In this document: positions 1 to 8,791 of the stretch, one piece after another
Layout of the letters: each line of letters opens with the position of its first letter
Position numbering within the stretch: the first letter of the stretch is position 1
Source of the DNA: Actinoplanes sp. KI2
GTDB lineage: Bacteria; Actinomycetota; Actinomycetes; Mycobacteriales; Micromonosporaceae
Assembly (NCBI RefSeq): GCF_025630775.1
Contig: NZ_JAOSZE010000010.1
Span: 124,001 to 188,000 of the forward strand
Length of the DNA stretch: 64,000 bases
Direction: 5' to 3'
Notes under the pieces: generated by a model
Seen by the model: only the letters and a program-made list of their open reading frames with translations
What the model was told of the DNA's origin: nothing
Database searches by the model: none
Position numbers and translations under genes: made by a program

Positions 1-577
1 CAATTTCGAGTTGCCGAGCCGTGATGACGAGTGGGGCGAATTCGTCCTGGACGTCGCCGAGCCGCACGCCGGGAAGGCATGGACCGACTCCGGCAAGAAC
101 CGCGACCGGCGACAGCTCAAGCAGCGCGCTATCGGCGATGTCCGCCGGGTGCCCTGCCCGCCGATCCTGACCGCGATCATCCGGTGGCACATCGAAGCGT
201 TCGGCCTCGGACCCGGCGGCCGGCTGTTCGTGGGGGAACGCAACAAGGACGAACTGCCGATTCTCACGATCAACCGAGTCTGGCGGCAGGCCCGCCAAGC
301 GGTGTTCACGGCCGAGGTCTACGCCTCGCCGCTCGCCGAGACGCCGTACGACCTGCGGCACGCGTTCGTCTCGACGAACCTGAACGCGGGGATCTCCCCG
401 ACCGACGTCGCCGAGATGGCGGGTCAGTCACCTGAGGTGCTATGGCGCAACTACGCCAAGTGCCTCGATGGGGGAGTGGCCGAGCTGCGCCGTCGGATGG
501 AAGCGGGCTTCGGCGGGCGGCCAGCCGCGCCGCGCTCCGGTACGTCCTCGGTACGGATCACCGTAGAGGGCCGGTGA
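1..577 (+). CDS. Tyrosine recombinase (integrase), C-terminal part, 5' end outside window
   Basis: The reading frame is open from the first bases, so the gene starts left of the window; about 190 residues are visible. The C-terminal catalytic region of the tyrosine recombinase family is recognisable: PYDLRHAFVS (box II Arg and His), then AEMAGQSPEVLWRNYAKCL, in which the Tyr of RNYAK is the expected nucleophile. Such enzymes integrate and excise phages and actinobacterial integrative conjugative elements. The gene ends 100 bp before the 3' end of a tRNA-Arg gene, the usual arrangement of int beside its attachment site. A hairpin follows the stop codon. The N-terminal arm-binding and core-binding domains are not in view. 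Family assignment is firm; element type is unknown. Confidence 0.85.
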   Translation, partial: NFELPSRDDEWGEFVLDVAEPHAGKAWTDSGKNRDRRQLKQRAIGDVRRVPCPPILTAIIRWHIEAFGLGPGGRLFVGERNKDELPILTINRVWRQARQAVFTAEVYASPLAETPYDLRHAFVSTNLNAGISPTDVAEMAGQSPEVLWRNYAKCLDGGVAELRRRMEAGFGGRPAAPRSGTSSVRITVEGR

Positions 578-604
578 CGGCCGGACACAGCCGGACTGAC
601 GAGG

Positions 605-642
605 AAGGCCGCTGACCTATGTTCGTGCTGGTCAGCGGCCTT
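605..642. terminator. 13-bp perfect hairpin after the integrase
   Basis: AAGGCCGCTGACC at 605-617 is the exact reverse complement of 630-642, with a 12-base loop. It sits between the integrase stop codon and the tRNA 3' end and could end transcription from either side. No long T-run follows, as is common for high-GC actinobacterial terminators. Confidence 0.7.
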
Positions 643-676
643 GTTGGCGCAGGTAGATCATGATGTCCGAATTGAG

Positions 677-722
677 TGCCCCCGGCAGGATTCGAACCTG
701 CGCTTTCGCCTCCGGAGGGCGA
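677..722 (-). other. Probable attachment site (att) in the 3' half of tRNA-Arg
   Basis: Integrases of this type usually recombine within the 3' half of a tRNA gene and rebuild it from element DNA. The integrase ends 100 bp away on the tRNA 3' side, so the att core should lie in this part of the tRNA. The second att copy would lie left of the window and cannot be seen. Confidence 0.4.
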
Positions 723-748
723 CGCTCTATCCCCTGAGCTACGGGGGC
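677..748 (-). tRNA. tRNA-Arg(CCG)
   Basis: Read on the minus strand, 72 bases fold as a cloverleaf. The acceptor stem is GCCCCCG pairing with CGGGGGC, with discriminator A. The D-stem is GCTC/GAGC, the anticodon stem TCGCC/GGCGA with loop CTCCGGA (anticodon CCG), and the T-stem GCAGG/CCTGC with loop TTCGAAT. CCA is not encoded. It reads CGG arginine codons. The 3' end faces the integrase gene, as expected for an integration target. Confidence 0.95.
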
Positions 749-797
749 TCAGTGGTTCCAGAGCCTAGCAGGCCGGTCGGAACCACCGCCAACGGGG

Positions 798-1475
798 CTA
801 CTCGGTGCCCTGGATCTTCTTCAGGAGGTTGTCGATCACGGTGATCTCGCCCTGCTGGGAGGTGACCATCGTGCCGGCCAGCCATTTCACGTCGCTGTTG
901 TGGGAGAGCTTCTGGGCCTCCTGGGCCATGTGGATGCCGCCCAGGTGGTGCTGGCGCATCAGCGTGAGGTACTGCACGTCCAGGTCCTTGCCGGTGGCCT
1001 TGCGCAGGTCGGCCAGCTGCTCGGGGGTCGCCATGCCGGGCATCAGGCCGTTGACCACCGAGCCGGCCGAGTCGGGCATCCAGGCCATCGGCTCCTGGGT
1101 GCTGGTCGGGCTCAGGTGCCAGTCGCGCAGCCAGGCCTGCATGTAGCCGATCTGGCCGTGCTGGGTGAGGGCGATGTCGGACGCCAGGTACACGATCTCC
1201 GGGTTGTCGGACTTCTCGTGGGCGATCATCGACATCTCGACCGCCTGGGCGTGGTGGACCGCCATGTCGCGCAGGAAGCCGGCCTCCACCGAGTCGTCGC
1301 CCGGCGTGGTGAGGCGGGGCACCAGCAGGCCGACGCCGAGGCCGAGGAGGGCGCCGACGAACAGTGCCGCGATCGCCAGCAGCCAGCCGCGGCGGCCGCC
1401 GCGGCCGGCTGTGGGTGTGTCGTCGGGGGCGGCGGCCTCGGCCGCCGTCTCCGACTCGGTGGGGACCGAGGTCAC
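798..1475 (-). CDS. DUF305 family membrane-anchored protein
   Basis: The 225-residue product has a charged N-terminus, one membrane segment (about residues 30-52, WLLAIAALFVGALLGLGVGLL) and an extracytoplasmic helical domain with two His-pair motifs, MAVHHAQAVEMS and LMRQHHLGGIHMAQ. These are typical of DUF305, a four-helix ferritin-like fold often linked to metal handling; the function is not established. The GTG start overlaps the stop of the upstream DUF3105 gene by 4 bp, so the two are co-translated and probably act together at the membrane. The role is inferred from family resemblance only. Confidence 0.85.
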   Translation of the reverse strand: MTSVPTESETAAEAAAPDDTPTAGRGGRRGWLLAIAALFVGALLGLGVGLLVPRLTTPGDDSVEAGFLRDMAVHHAQAVEMSMIAHEKSDNPEIVYLASDIALTQHGQIGYMQAWLRDWHLSPTSTQEPMAWMPDSAGSVVNGLMPGMATPEQLADLRKATGKDLDVQYLTLMRQHHLGGIHMAQEAQKLSHNSDVKWLAGTMVTSQQGEITVIDNLLKKIQGTE

Positions 1476-2278
1476 TTGCCGTTGCCCATGCTCGTGCCGT
1501 TGGAGGCCGCGGTGACCGGGCCGGTCGTGGTGTTGCCGCCGGAGCAGGAGACGCCGGGCTCGAGGGCCGCCACGACCCGCGTGTCCTTGATGAACTCGTC
1601 GATCCGCGGGTCGTTCACGTCGTCGGTCTTGAGCTGGTAGCCCCAGACCTGGACGGAGACGCTCTTGTCGAGGCCGGCGTACGGCGACATGAGCGTGTAG
1701 TCCTTGCCCTGCACCTTCTTGGCCAGGACGGCGACCTGGTCGGCGGGGAGACCCTGCTTGTACGTGACCCAGACGGCGCCGTGCTCGAGGCTGTGCACCG
1801 CGTGCTCGTTGGCGATCGGCGCGTCGTACACGTCGCCGTTGCAGTTCTGCGGGGTGGGGTTGTGCGCGCCGCCGACCGGCGGGCTGGTCACGTAGGTGAG
1901 CGTGCCGTCCTTGTGGGTGCGGTCGTCGATCTTGGGGTTTTTCTGGGCGCGGTAGTCGACCACGCCCTTGATGTCGGCGACCTTGTCCTCCCAGCTGCGG
2001 GAGCCCTGGATGACGCTGTACACGCCGAAGCCGATGATGGCGATGGCGATCAGCGCGACGGCGCCGATCACCAGGATCGGGCCCATGCTGCGGCCGCCGC
2101 TGACCTTGACCGGGGTGACCGGCTTCTTGCCCTTGCCGCCGCCGGCTTTCTTGGCGGGGGTGGTCTTCTTGGCGGCGCCGGTCTTCGCCGGACCCGTGGG
2201 CGGCTTGCCCTGGCCGGTTGTCTTACCGACCTTGACGGAGGACGGGACCCGCTCGGGACCCGGCGTACTCATGCTCAT
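1472..2278 (-). CDS. DUF3105 family membrane protein
   Basis: The 268-residue product has a Lys/Pro/Ala-rich cytoplasmic N-terminus (about 60 residues), one membrane segment (MGPILVIGAVALIAIAIIGFGVYSV) and an extracellular domain with the DUF3105 signature HSLEHGAVWVTY and two Cys (QNCNGD and VSCSGG) that could form a disulfide. Start options are ATG at 2278 and ATG at 2272; GAGG lies just upstream. It is the first gene of a two-gene operon with the DUF305 protein and is divergent from argS. Proteins of this pair often sit beside argS in related genomes (recollection, not checked). No enzymatic function can be assigned. Confidence 0.85.
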   Translation of the reverse strand: MSMSTPGPERVPSSVKVGKTTGQGKPPTGPAKTGAAKKTTPAKKAGGGKGKKPVTPVKVSGGRSMGPILVIGAVALIAIAIIGFGVYSVIQGSRSWEDKVADIKGVVDYRAQKNPKIDDRTHKDGTLTYVTSPPVGGAHNPTPQNCNGDVYDAPIANEHAVHSLEHGAVWVTYKQGLPADQVAVLAKKVQGKDYTLMSPYAGLDKSVSVQVWGYQLKTDDVNDPRIDEFIKDTRVVAALEPGVSCSGGNTTTGPVTAASNGTSMGNGK

Positions 2279-2351
2279 CGTGCCTCGTCGATTCGTTATC
2301 TGCGGAAGGGCGGGGCTCGGGTGGCCGCCGAGTGCGAAAGTCTACCCCCGA

Positions 2352-2357
2352 TAGCAT
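2352..2357 (+). promoter_or_regulatory. -10 box TAGCAT of argS (leaderless)
   Basis: TAGCAT lies at exactly -12 to -7 from the GTG start of argS, and there is no Shine-Dalgarno sequence. The mRNA most likely begins at the start codon. Confidence 0.6.
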
Positions 2358-2363
2358 GGTTGG

Positions 2364-4034
2364 GTGACTCCCGCCGACCTTGCTTCCACCGTTCTCTCAG
2401 CTGCTCGTGCCCTGTTCGAAACGCGTGGGCTTGATGTCTCGATTCTGCCCGAGACGACGACCATGGAGCGACCGCGCAACCCCGAGCACGGCGACTACGC
2501 CTCGACGCTCGCCCTGCAGCTGGGCAAGAAGGCCGGGGTGGCGCCGCGTGAGCTGGCCGCGGCCCTCGCCCAGGAGCTGGAGAAGCACCCGGCGGTCCAG
2601 GAGGTCGGCATCGCCGGTCCGGGCTTCCTCAACATCCGGCTCGACCCCGCGGAGATCGCCAAGGCGGCCCGCGACATCCTCCGCGCCGGCGCGGACTACG
2701 GGCATTCCGACACGTTGGCCGGCGAGCGGATCAACCTGGAGTTCGTCTCGGCGAACCCGACCGGTCCGGTGCACATCGGCGGCGTGCGGTGGGCCGCGGT
2801 GGGCGACGCGCTGTCCCGCCTGCTCCGCGCCGCCGGCGCGGAGGTCGGCACGGAGTACTACTTCAACGACGCCGGCGCGCAGATCGACCGTTTCGCCCGT
2901 TCGCTGTACGCGAGCGCGAAGGGCGACCCGGCCCCCGAGGACGGCTACGGCGGCGCGTACATCGCTGAGATCGCGACCGCCGTCCGGGCCCAGGCCCCCG
3001 ACGTGCTGCAGCTCGGCGAGGCCGAGGCGGTCGAGACGTTCCGGCGGATCGGCGTCGAGCTGATGTTCGCGGAGATCAAGGCGTCGCTCGGCGACTTCGG
3101 CGTGCAGTTCGACACGTACTTCAACGAGAAGGACCTGCACGAGCGGGGCGAGCTGCAGGAGGCCCTCGACCGCCTGCGGGAGCAGGGACACGTCTTCGAG
3201 ACCGACGGGGCCGTCTGGCTGCGCACCACCGAGTTCGGCGACGACAAGGACCGGGTGCTGCGCAAGTCCGACGGCGACTGGACCTACTTCGCCGCCGACT
3301 GCGCCTACTACCTCGACAAGCGCAAGCGCGGCTTCGAGCGCTGCGTGTACATGCTCGGCGCCGACCACCACGGCTACGTCGGCCGGATGAAGGCGATGGC
3401 CGCCTGCTTCGGCGACGACCCGGCGAAGAACATCGAGATCCTGATCGGCCAGCTGGTCAACCTGGTCCGCGACGGCGAGCCGATGCGGATGAGCAAGCGG
3501 GCCGGCACGGTCGTCACGCTGGAGGACTTCGTCGACGCCCTCGGCGTCGACGCCACCCGGTACGCCCTGGCCCGCTATTCGAGCGACTCGCCGATCGACA
3601 TCGACATCGACCTGTGGACCAGTGCGAGCCGGGAGAACCCGGTCTACTACGTGCAGTACGTGGCGGCGCGGACGGCGAGCGTGGCGCGGCAGGCCGAGGC
3701 GGTCGGGCTGCGCCGCGGGGACGAGGGCGACTTCCGGCCCGAGCTGCTGGTCAACACCAAGGAGACCGAGCTGCTCAAGGCCCTGGAGGAATACCCGGAG
3801 ACGGTGAGCCGGGCGGCCGAGTTGCGCGAACCGCACCACGTGGCCCGCCTGCTGGAGAAGATCGCGGGGGAGTACCACCGCTTCTACGACGAGCCGGAGT
3901 GCCGGGTGCTGCCGAAGGGCGACGAGCCGATCGGCGACGGCAACCGTGCCCGGCTCTGGCTGAACGACGCCACCCGTACGGTGATCGCTAACGGGTTGGG
4001 TCTGCTCGGGGTCTCGGCCCCCGAAAGGATGTAG
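2364..4034 (+). CDS. argS: Arginyl-tRNA synthetase
   Basis: This cytoplasmic class I synthetase charges tRNA-Arg. The 556-residue product is normal length. The N-terminal additional domain covers about residues 1-110. The HIGH motif appears as HIGG at residues 137-140 ([10 protein letters not shown]) and the KMSKS loop as MRMSKR near 374. The C-terminal anticodon-binding helices end at the stop codon. The GTG start is set by the TAGCAT box 12 bases upstream and by homology of the first residues. lysA follows 3 bp later, so argS heads an argS-lysA-hom transcript. Confidence 0.97.
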   Translation: MTPADLASTVLSAARALFETRGLDVSILPETTTMERPRNPEHGDYASTLALQLGKKAGVAPRELAAALAQELEKHPAVQEVGIAGPGFLNIRLDPAEIAKAARDILRAGADYGHSDTLAGERINLEFVSANPTGPVHIGGVRWAAVGDALSRLLRAAGAEVGTEYYFNDAGAQIDRFARSLYASAKGDPAPEDGYGGAYIAEIATAVRAQAPDVLQLGEAEAVETFRRIGVELMFAEIKASLGDFGVQFDTYFNEKDLHERGELQEALDRLREQGHVFETDGAVWLRTTEFGDDKDRVLRKSDGDWTYFAADCAYYLDKRKRGFERCVYMLGADHHGYVGRMKAMAACFGDDPAKNIEILIGQLVNLVRDGEPMRMSKRAGTVVTLEDFVDALGVDATRYALARYSSDSPIDIDIDLWTSASRENPVYYVQYVAARTASVARQAEAVGLRRGDEGDFRPELLVNTKETELLKALEEYPETVSRAAELREPHHVARLLEKIAGEYHRFYDEPECRVLPKGDEPIGDGNRARLWLNDATRTVIANGLGLLGVSAPERM

Positions 4035-4037
4035 GGC

Positions 4038-5423
4038 ATGCGAGCTCATGAGGCCGGGGCGCTGCACGGCGACCTCGGTTACCGGGGGCCTGCCTGGTTG
4101 CGTACGCCCGAGGACGTCAACGCCCTCGTGCCGCAGCTCTGGCCACGCACCGTGACTCGTACGGACGCCGGGGTCCTGCAGATCGGCGGCGTGAGCGTGG
4201 CCGACCTCGCGACCGAGCACGGCACACCCGCCTACCTGCTGGACGAGGACGACCTGCGGGCCCGGTGCCGGGAGTTCGCGGCGGCGTTCGGCGATGCGGA
4301 CGTCTACTACGCGGGCAAGTCGTTCCTGTGCAAGGCGGTGGTGCGGATCGTCGAGGAGGAGGGCCTGTTCCTCGACGTCTGCTCGGGCGGCGAGCTGGCG
4401 GTGGCCCTGGCGGCCGGCTTCCCGGCGGAAAAGATCGGCTTCCACGGCAACAACAAGTCGGTGTCCGAATTGTCCCGCGCACTGCAGGCGGGCGTGGGTC
4501 GGATAGTCGTGGACTCATTCGACGAAATAGCCCGCTTAACGGACTTGTCCGAAAGGTTCCACAAGCGGCCAAGTGTTCTCATCCGCGTCACGGTCGGTGT
4601 CGAGGCTCACACCCACGAGTTCATCGCGACCGCCCATGAGGACCAGAAGTTCGGCTTCTCCCTGGCCGGCGGGGCGGCGTTCGCGGCCGCCGTCAAGATC
4701 CTCGACGAGGGCGTTCTCGATCTCCGAGGGCTCCACTCGCACATCGGCTCGCAGATCTTCGACACGTCCGGCTTCGAGGTGGCGGCGCGCCGCGTCCTGG
4801 AGTTGCAGGCCCAGATCCGCGACGCCCGCGGCGTGGAGCTCGAGGAGCTCGACCTGGGTGGCGGCTTCGGCATCGCGTACACCACGCAGGACGACCCTTC
4901 CACCCCTGGTGACCTGGCCAAACGCATCAACAAGATCGTTGAGGGCGAGTGCGAGGCGGCGAACCTCCGCAAGCCGCGCCTGTCGGTCGAGCCGGGCCGG
5001 GCGATCGTCGGGCCGGCCGTCTTCACGCTGTACGAGGTCGGCACGGTCAAGGACGTCGACGGCATCCGCACCTACGTGAGCGTCGACGGCGGGATGAGCG
5101 ACAACATCCGCACCGCGCTCTACGACGCCTCCTACTCGGCGACGGTGGCCGGCCGGGCCAGTGCCGCCGAGCCGATGCTGGCCCGCGTCGTGGGAAAGCA
5201 TTGTGAAAGCGGGGACATCCTCGTGAAGGATGAATTCCTGCCCGCCGACGTGCAGCCCGGAGATCTTCTTGCCGTGCCGGGCACCGGCGCGTATTGCCGG
5301 AGCATGGCCAGCAACTACAACCACGTACCTCGGCCGCCGGTGGTCGCGGTGCGCGACGGCGCCTCGCGCGTGATCGTGCGCCGCGAGACCGAGGACGACC
5401 TGCTCGCATTGGATGTTGGATGA
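4038..5423 (+). CDS. lysA: Diaminopimelate decarboxylase
   Basis: This PLP-dependent fold-type III enzyme decarboxylates meso-diaminopimelate to lysine, the last step of lysine synthesis. The 461-residue product carries the PLP lysine at about K94 (YYAGKSFL), the glycine-rich phosphate loop LDLGGGFGI, and the substrate motif VSVDGGMSDNIR. The CxSGGE segment (DVCSGGELA) is also present. The ATG follows AAAGGA with suitable spacing. The gene lies between argS and hom, and its stop overlaps the hom start (ATGA), which implies translational coupling of the aspartate-family genes. Confidence 0.97.
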   Translation: MRAHEAGALHGDLGYRGPAWLRTPEDVNALVPQLWPRTVTRTDAGVLQIGGVSVADLATEHGTPAYLLDEDDLRARCREFAAAFGDADVYYAGKSFLCKAVVRIVEEEGLFLDVCSGGELAVALAAGFPAEKIGFHGNNKSVSELSRALQAGVGRIVVDSFDEIARLTDLSERFHKRPSVLIRVTVGVEAHTHEFIATAHEDQKFGFSLAGGAAFAAAVKILDEGVLDLRGLHSHIGSQIFDTSGFEVAARRVLELQAQIRDARGVELEELDLGGGFGIAYTTQDDPSTPGDLAKRINKIVEGECEAANLRKPRLSVEPGRAIVGPAVFTLYEVGTVKDVDGIRTYVSVDGGMSDNIRTALYDASYSATVAGRASAAEPMLARVVGKHCESGDILVKDEFLPADVQPGDLLAVPGTGAYCRSMASNYNHVPRPPVVAVRDGASRVIVRRETEDDLLALDVG

Positions 5424-6730
5424 GCGTGAGTAAACCGATCCGTCTGGCCCTTCTCGGCTGCGGCACCGTCGGCTCGGAGGTGGTCCGCCTGCTGCACCAC
5501 CAGGCCGACGACCTGACGGCCCGGATCGGCGCCCCGCTGGAGATCGTCGGCATCGCGGTTCGGCGCCCCGGCCGCGAGCGCGGTGATCTTCCCATCAAGG
5601 AAGACCTGTTCACCACCGACGCCCTCGGCCTGATCAAGCGGGACGACGTGGACGTGGTCGTCGAGGTCGTCGGCGGCATCGAGCCGGCCCGCACCTGGCT
5701 GGTCGAGGCGCTGCGCGGCGGGAAGAGCGTGGTCACGGCGAACAAGGCGCTGCTCGCCGAGGACGGCGCCGCGCTGCACGACGCGGCCGCGGACGGCGGC
5801 GCCGACCTCTACTACGAGGCGTCGGTGGCCGGCGCCATCCCGCTGTTGCGCCCGCTGCGCGAGTCGCTGCACGGCGACAGCGTCACCCGGGTCACCGGCA
5901 TCGTGAACGGCACCACCAACTTCATCCTGTCGTCGATGGACGCCTCCGGGGCCGGCTTCAGCGAGGCGTTGGAGGAGGCGACCGAGCTCGGGTACGCCGA
6001 GGCCGACCCCACCGCCGACGTGGAGGGCTTCGACGCCGCGGCCAAGGCGGCCATCCTCGCCTCGCTCGCGTTCCACACCCGGGTCACCGCGGCGGACGTG
6101 TTCCGTGAGGGCATGACCGGGGTGACCGCCGGCGACATGGCCAGCGCCAAGGAGATGGGCTGCACGATCAAGCTGCTCTGCATCGCCGAGCGCGGCCCGG
6201 ACGAGAACGGCGTGGAGTCGGTCAGCGTGCGGGTGCACCCCGCGATGATCCCGCGCAGCCACCCGCTGGCCAGCGTCGGCGACGCGTTCAACGCGGTCTT
6301 CGTCGAGGCGCAGGCGGCCGGCCAGCTCATGTTCTACGGCCGCGGTGCGGGCGGCACGCCGACCGCGAGCGCGGTGCTCGGCGACATCGTGGCGGCGGCC
6401 CGCAACCGGCTCTCCGGCACCCGGGCGCCGAGCGAGAGCAACTACGCCCACCTGGCGATCCGCCCGATCGGCGCGGCCGTGACCCGCTATCACGTCAACT
6501 TGGACGTGGACGACCGCCCGGGCGTGCTCGCCGCGGTCGCCGGGGTCTTCGCGAAGCATGAGGTGTCGATCGCGACGGTCCGCCAGTCGGGCCGCGAGGA
6601 GGACGCGAAGCTGGTGATCGTGACCCACGGCGCCCCGGACGCCAACCTCGCGGCTACCGTCGACGCACTGTCGCAGTTGGGCATTGTCCGGTCCATCGCC
6701 AGCGTGCTGCGCGTCGAGGGAGGGGTCTGA
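5420..6730 (+). CDS. hom: Homoserine dehydrogenase with ACT domain
   Basis: The enzyme reduces aspartate semialdehyde to homoserine with NAD(P)H, the branch point toward threonine and methionine. The 436-residue product has an N-terminal Rossmann fold (LLGCGTVGSEV), the catalytic region VTANKALLAEDG and the substrate motif GIVNGTTNFILS. A C-terminal ACT domain (about residues 355-436, YHVNLDVDDRPGVLAAVAGVF) is the usual site of threonine feedback inhibition. The ATG at 5420 overlaps the lysA stop; the same frame is open further upstream, but homology begins here. An in-frame GTG at 5426 is an alternative start. Confidence 0.96.
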   Translation: MSVSKPIRLALLGCGTVGSEVVRLLHHQADDLTARIGAPLEIVGIAVRRPGRERGDLPIKEDLFTTDALGLIKRDDVDVVVEVVGGIEPARTWLVEALRGGKSVVTANKALLAEDGAALHDAAADGGADLYYEASVAGAIPLLRPLRESLHGDSVTRVTGIVNGTTNFILSSMDASGAGFSEALEEATELGYAEADPTADVEGFDAAAKAAILASLAFHTRVTAADVFREGMTGVTAGDMASAKEMGCTIKLLCIAERGPDENGVESVSVRVHPAMIPRSHPLASVGDAFNAVFVEAQAAGQLMFYGRGAGGTPTASAVLGDIVAAARNRLSGTRAPSESNYAHLAIRPIGAAVTRYHVNLDVDDRPGVLAAVAGVFAKHEVSIATVRQSGREEDAKLVIVTHGAPDANLAATVDALSQLGIVRSIASVLRVEGGV

Positions 6731-6733
6731 GCC

Positions 6734-7105
6734 GTGCTCGACCACGTGGGGTTCCAATGTGCCGACCTGGCCGCGAGCGCGGCCTTCTACGACGCGGTGC
6801 TCGCCCCGCTGGGCGGCAGCCGGCTGATGGACTTCAAGGTCGCCATCGGCTACGGCACGGGCGGCCACGCCGACTTCTGGATCAGCGAGCTCAGCGAGGG
6901 CGACGGCTTCCGCGAGTCGCACATCGCGTTCGCGGCCGCCTCGCGCGCCCAGGTGGACGCGTTCTTCCAGGCGGCCGTGGCGAACGGCGCCGAGGTGCTG
7001 CACGAGCCGCGGATCCACGACGAATACCACGAGAACTACTACGGCGCGTTCGTTCGCGACCCGGACGGCAACAACGTCGAGGCGGTCAGCCACCGTCCCG
7101 AGTAA
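6734..7105 (+). CDS. VOC (glyoxalase/bleomycin resistance) family protein
   Basis: The 123-residue protein is a single VOC module of two beta-alpha-beta-beta-beta repeats. It opens with [22 protein letters not shown] and ends with [15 protein letters not shown], which holds the typical metal-site Glu near the C-terminus. It starts with GTG 3 bp after hom. Its stop codon overlaps a short open frame that leads to thrC, so it is probably co-transcribed with hom and thrC. VOC proteins include lyases, dioxygenases and binding proteins; the substrate cannot be told. Its place inside a threonine operon is unusual. Confidence 0.85.
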   Translation: MLDHVGFQCADLAASAAFYDAVLAPLGGSRLMDFKVAIGYGTGGHADFWISELSEGDGFRESHIAFAAASRAQVDAFFQAAVANGAEVLHEPRIHDEYHENYYGAFVRDPDGNNVEAVSHRPE

Positions 7106-7164
7106 TGGACTTTCGGTCCCAAGATTCGGTGCCCTGGGGCACCCTGGGTGCCGCCACCCAATAA
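7105..7164 (+). promoter_or_regulatory. Possible leader ORF with competing hairpins before thrC
   Basis: An ATG overlapping the VOC stop (TAATG) opens a 19-codon frame, [19 protein letters not shown], ending 14 bp before thrC. Within it, GGTGCC (7128-7133), GGCACC (7138-7143) and GGTGCC (7147-7152) alternate, so the middle element can pair with either neighbour and gives two mutually exclusive hairpins. This resembles attenuation, but only two Thr codons are present, so amino-acid sensing is not demonstrated. Confidence 0.35.
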
Positions 7165-7178
7165 CGGAGGAGTCGACC

Positions 7179-8228
7179 ATGTATCGGGGATTGATCGAGC
7201 GCTATCGGGACCGCCTGCCGGTCACCGACGCCACCCCGGTGGTCACGCTGCACGAGGGCAACACGCCGCTGGTGCCCGCGCCGGTGCTGTCCCAGCGGGT
7301 CGGCGCCGACGTCTACCTCAAGGTCGAGGGCGCCAACCCGACCGGCTCGTTCAAGGACCGCGGCATGACCATGGCCGTGTCCAAGGCGGTCGAGGACGGC
7401 TCGAAGGCGATCATCTGCGCCTCCACCGGCAACACCAGCGCGTCCGCCGCCGCGTACGCGGCCCGGGCCGGCCTGACCTGCGCCGTGCTCGTCCCGCAGG
7501 GCAAGATCGCGCTGGGCAAGCTGGCCCAGGCGCTCGTGCACGGCGCCAAGCTGCTGCAGGTCAACGGCAACTTCGACGACTGCCTCGCGCTCGCCGCCAA
7601 GCTCTCCCAGGACTTCCCCGTCGCGCTGGTCAACTCGGTGAACATTTTCCGCCTGCACGGGCAGAAGACCGCGTCCTTCGAGATCGTCGAGGCGCTCGGC
7701 GACGCCCCCGACATCCACTGCCTCCCGGTCGGCAACGCCGGCAACATCTCGGCGTACTGGATGGGTTACCTCGAGGACAGCGCGGCCGGCAACGCCACCA
7801 AGCTGCCGAAGATGTACGGCTTCCAGGCCTCCGGCGCCGCCCCGATCGTGAACGGCCAGGTCGTCCCCGAACCGTCGACGATCGCCACCGCGATCCGGAT
7901 CGGCAACCCGGCCAGCTGGACCAAGGCGCTGGACGCCCGGGACGCGTCCGGCGGCCTGATCGAGGCGGTCACCGACCGCGAGATCCTCACGGCGTACCGG
8001 CTGCTCGCCCGCGAGGTCGGCGTCTTCGTCGAGCTGGCGAGCGCGGCCAGCGTGGCCGGCCTGCTGCAGCAGGCCGAGGCGGGCCGGGTGCCGGCCGGCG
8101 CGACCGTGGTCTGCACGGTGACCGGTCACGGCCTCAAGGACCCGGAGTGGGCCATCTCGACCGCGCCGTCCCCGACCACGATCCAGAACGACGTGCTGGT
8201 CGCGGCCCGTGAGCTAGGCCTGGCCTGA
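7179..8228 (+). CDS. thrC: Threonine synthase
   Basis: This PLP fold-type II enzyme converts O-phosphohomoserine to threonine. The 349-residue product has the PLP lysine at K59 ([11 protein letters not shown]), the phosphate-binding loop [18 protein letters not shown] and the motif [15 protein letters not shown]. It is the short, actinobacterial type. The ATG follows a strong Shine-Dalgarno (ACGGAGGAG), so translation can begin independently of the short frame upstream. The 3' end overlaps the convergent MarR gene by 15 bp. The partner kinase gene thrB lies about 5 kb downstream rather than next to it. Confidence 0.97.
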   Translation: MYRGLIERYRDRLPVTDATPVVTLHEGNTPLVPAPVLSQRVGADVYLKVEGANPTGSFKDRGMTMAVSKAVEDGSKAIICASTGNTSASAAAYAARAGLTCAVLVPQGKIALGKLAQALVHGAKLLQVNGNFDDCLALAAKLSQDFPVALVNSVNIFRLHGQKTASFEIVEALGDAPDIHCLPVGNAGNISAYWMGYLEDSAAGNATKLPKMYGFQASGAAPIVNGQVVPEPSTIATAIRIGNPASWTKALDARDASGGLIEAVTDREILTAYRLLAREVGVFVELASAASVAGLLQQAEAGRVPAGATVVCTVTGHGLKDPEWAISTAPSPTTIQNDVLVAARELGLA

Positions 8229-8672
8229 CTCTCCGGACTCCTCCTCGGCGGCCTTCACCAGCAGCAGCGACGCCCGGGCGACCGCGTCCAGCTCCTCGGC
8301 TGAGAGCCGGCTGAGGATCGCGCGCATTCTCGCCTCCCCGGCGTTGAAGATGCTGGCGATGAGTTCGCCGCCCTTCCTCGTGAGCCCGATCCGGCGTACC
8401 CGCCGATCGCGCTGGTCCTCGGTGCGGGTCACCAGGTCCTGCTGCACGAGTCGATCGATCATGCCGCTGAGCGCAGCCAGCCCGACACCGAGCATCCGCG
8501 CCAGCTCGCCGCCCGATACATTGCCGTGCCGGGCGAGCAGCATGAGGATCTTGAATTGCGACAACGTCAGGTGGGACGAGAACAGCGGATCGGAGCGGTC
8601 GTACCCGAAGATCTGCTGGAGCCGCTCCTGGGCGCCCATAATGTCCGCGATGAGCTGTTCGTTCCCGGTCAA
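8214..8672 (-). CDS. MarR family transcriptional regulator
   Basis: This winged-helix regulator has 152 residues if translation starts at the TTG at 8672, which is preceded by AGAAGGG. An in-frame ATG at 8735 would add 21 residues but has no ribosome binding site. Recognisable parts are the HTH region ([47 protein letters not shown]), the wing ([19 protein letters not shown]) and C-terminal dimerisation helices. It is divergent from the RND exporter gene and is the likely local repressor of it. A candidate operator lies between them. Confidence 0.88.
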   Translation of the reverse strand: MTGNEQLIADIMGAQERLQQIFGYDRSDPLFSSHLTLSQFKILMLLARHGNVSGGELARMLGVGLAALSGMIDRLVQQDLVTRTEDQRDRRVRRIGLTRKGGELIASIFNAGEARMRAILSRLSAEELDAVARASLLLVKAAEEESGESGQA

Positions 8673-8734
8673 CGCCAACCCTTCTGCTGTAACGCGCTGA
8701 TGGCCGGACGCTACCGCACCCCGGTGGAAAACCA

Positions 8735-8753
8735 TTTGTTCGCGTCAGGCAAA
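8735..8753. promoter_or_regulatory. Candidate MarR operator between marR-like gene and RND gene
   Basis: TTTG-N11-CAAA spans 19 bp in the divergent intergenic region, about the size of MarR-family operators. Only the four outer bases of each half-site are symmetric, so the support is modest. Confidence 0.3.
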
Positions 8754-8791
8754 CTATTCACACAGGCCGAACTTTTACCGGGGGAGTGCCC

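Noticed and set aside
2397-4445. A 682-codon minus-strand frame opposite argS and lysA, and a similar 621-codon frame at 5315-7180
   Set aside because: Both are antisense shadows caused by third-position GC bias; they show no recognisable motif and oppose well-supported genes.
7105-7164. The 19-codon frame before thrC as a classic threonine attenuator leader peptide
   Set aside because: Only two Thr and no Ile codons are present, unlike thrL, and no T-run follows the hairpins. It is kept as a possible regulatory element, not called as thrL.
8786-8791. GTG start for the RND gene
   Set aside because: It abuts the GGGGGAG ribosome binding site; the ATG at 8792 has proper spacing.
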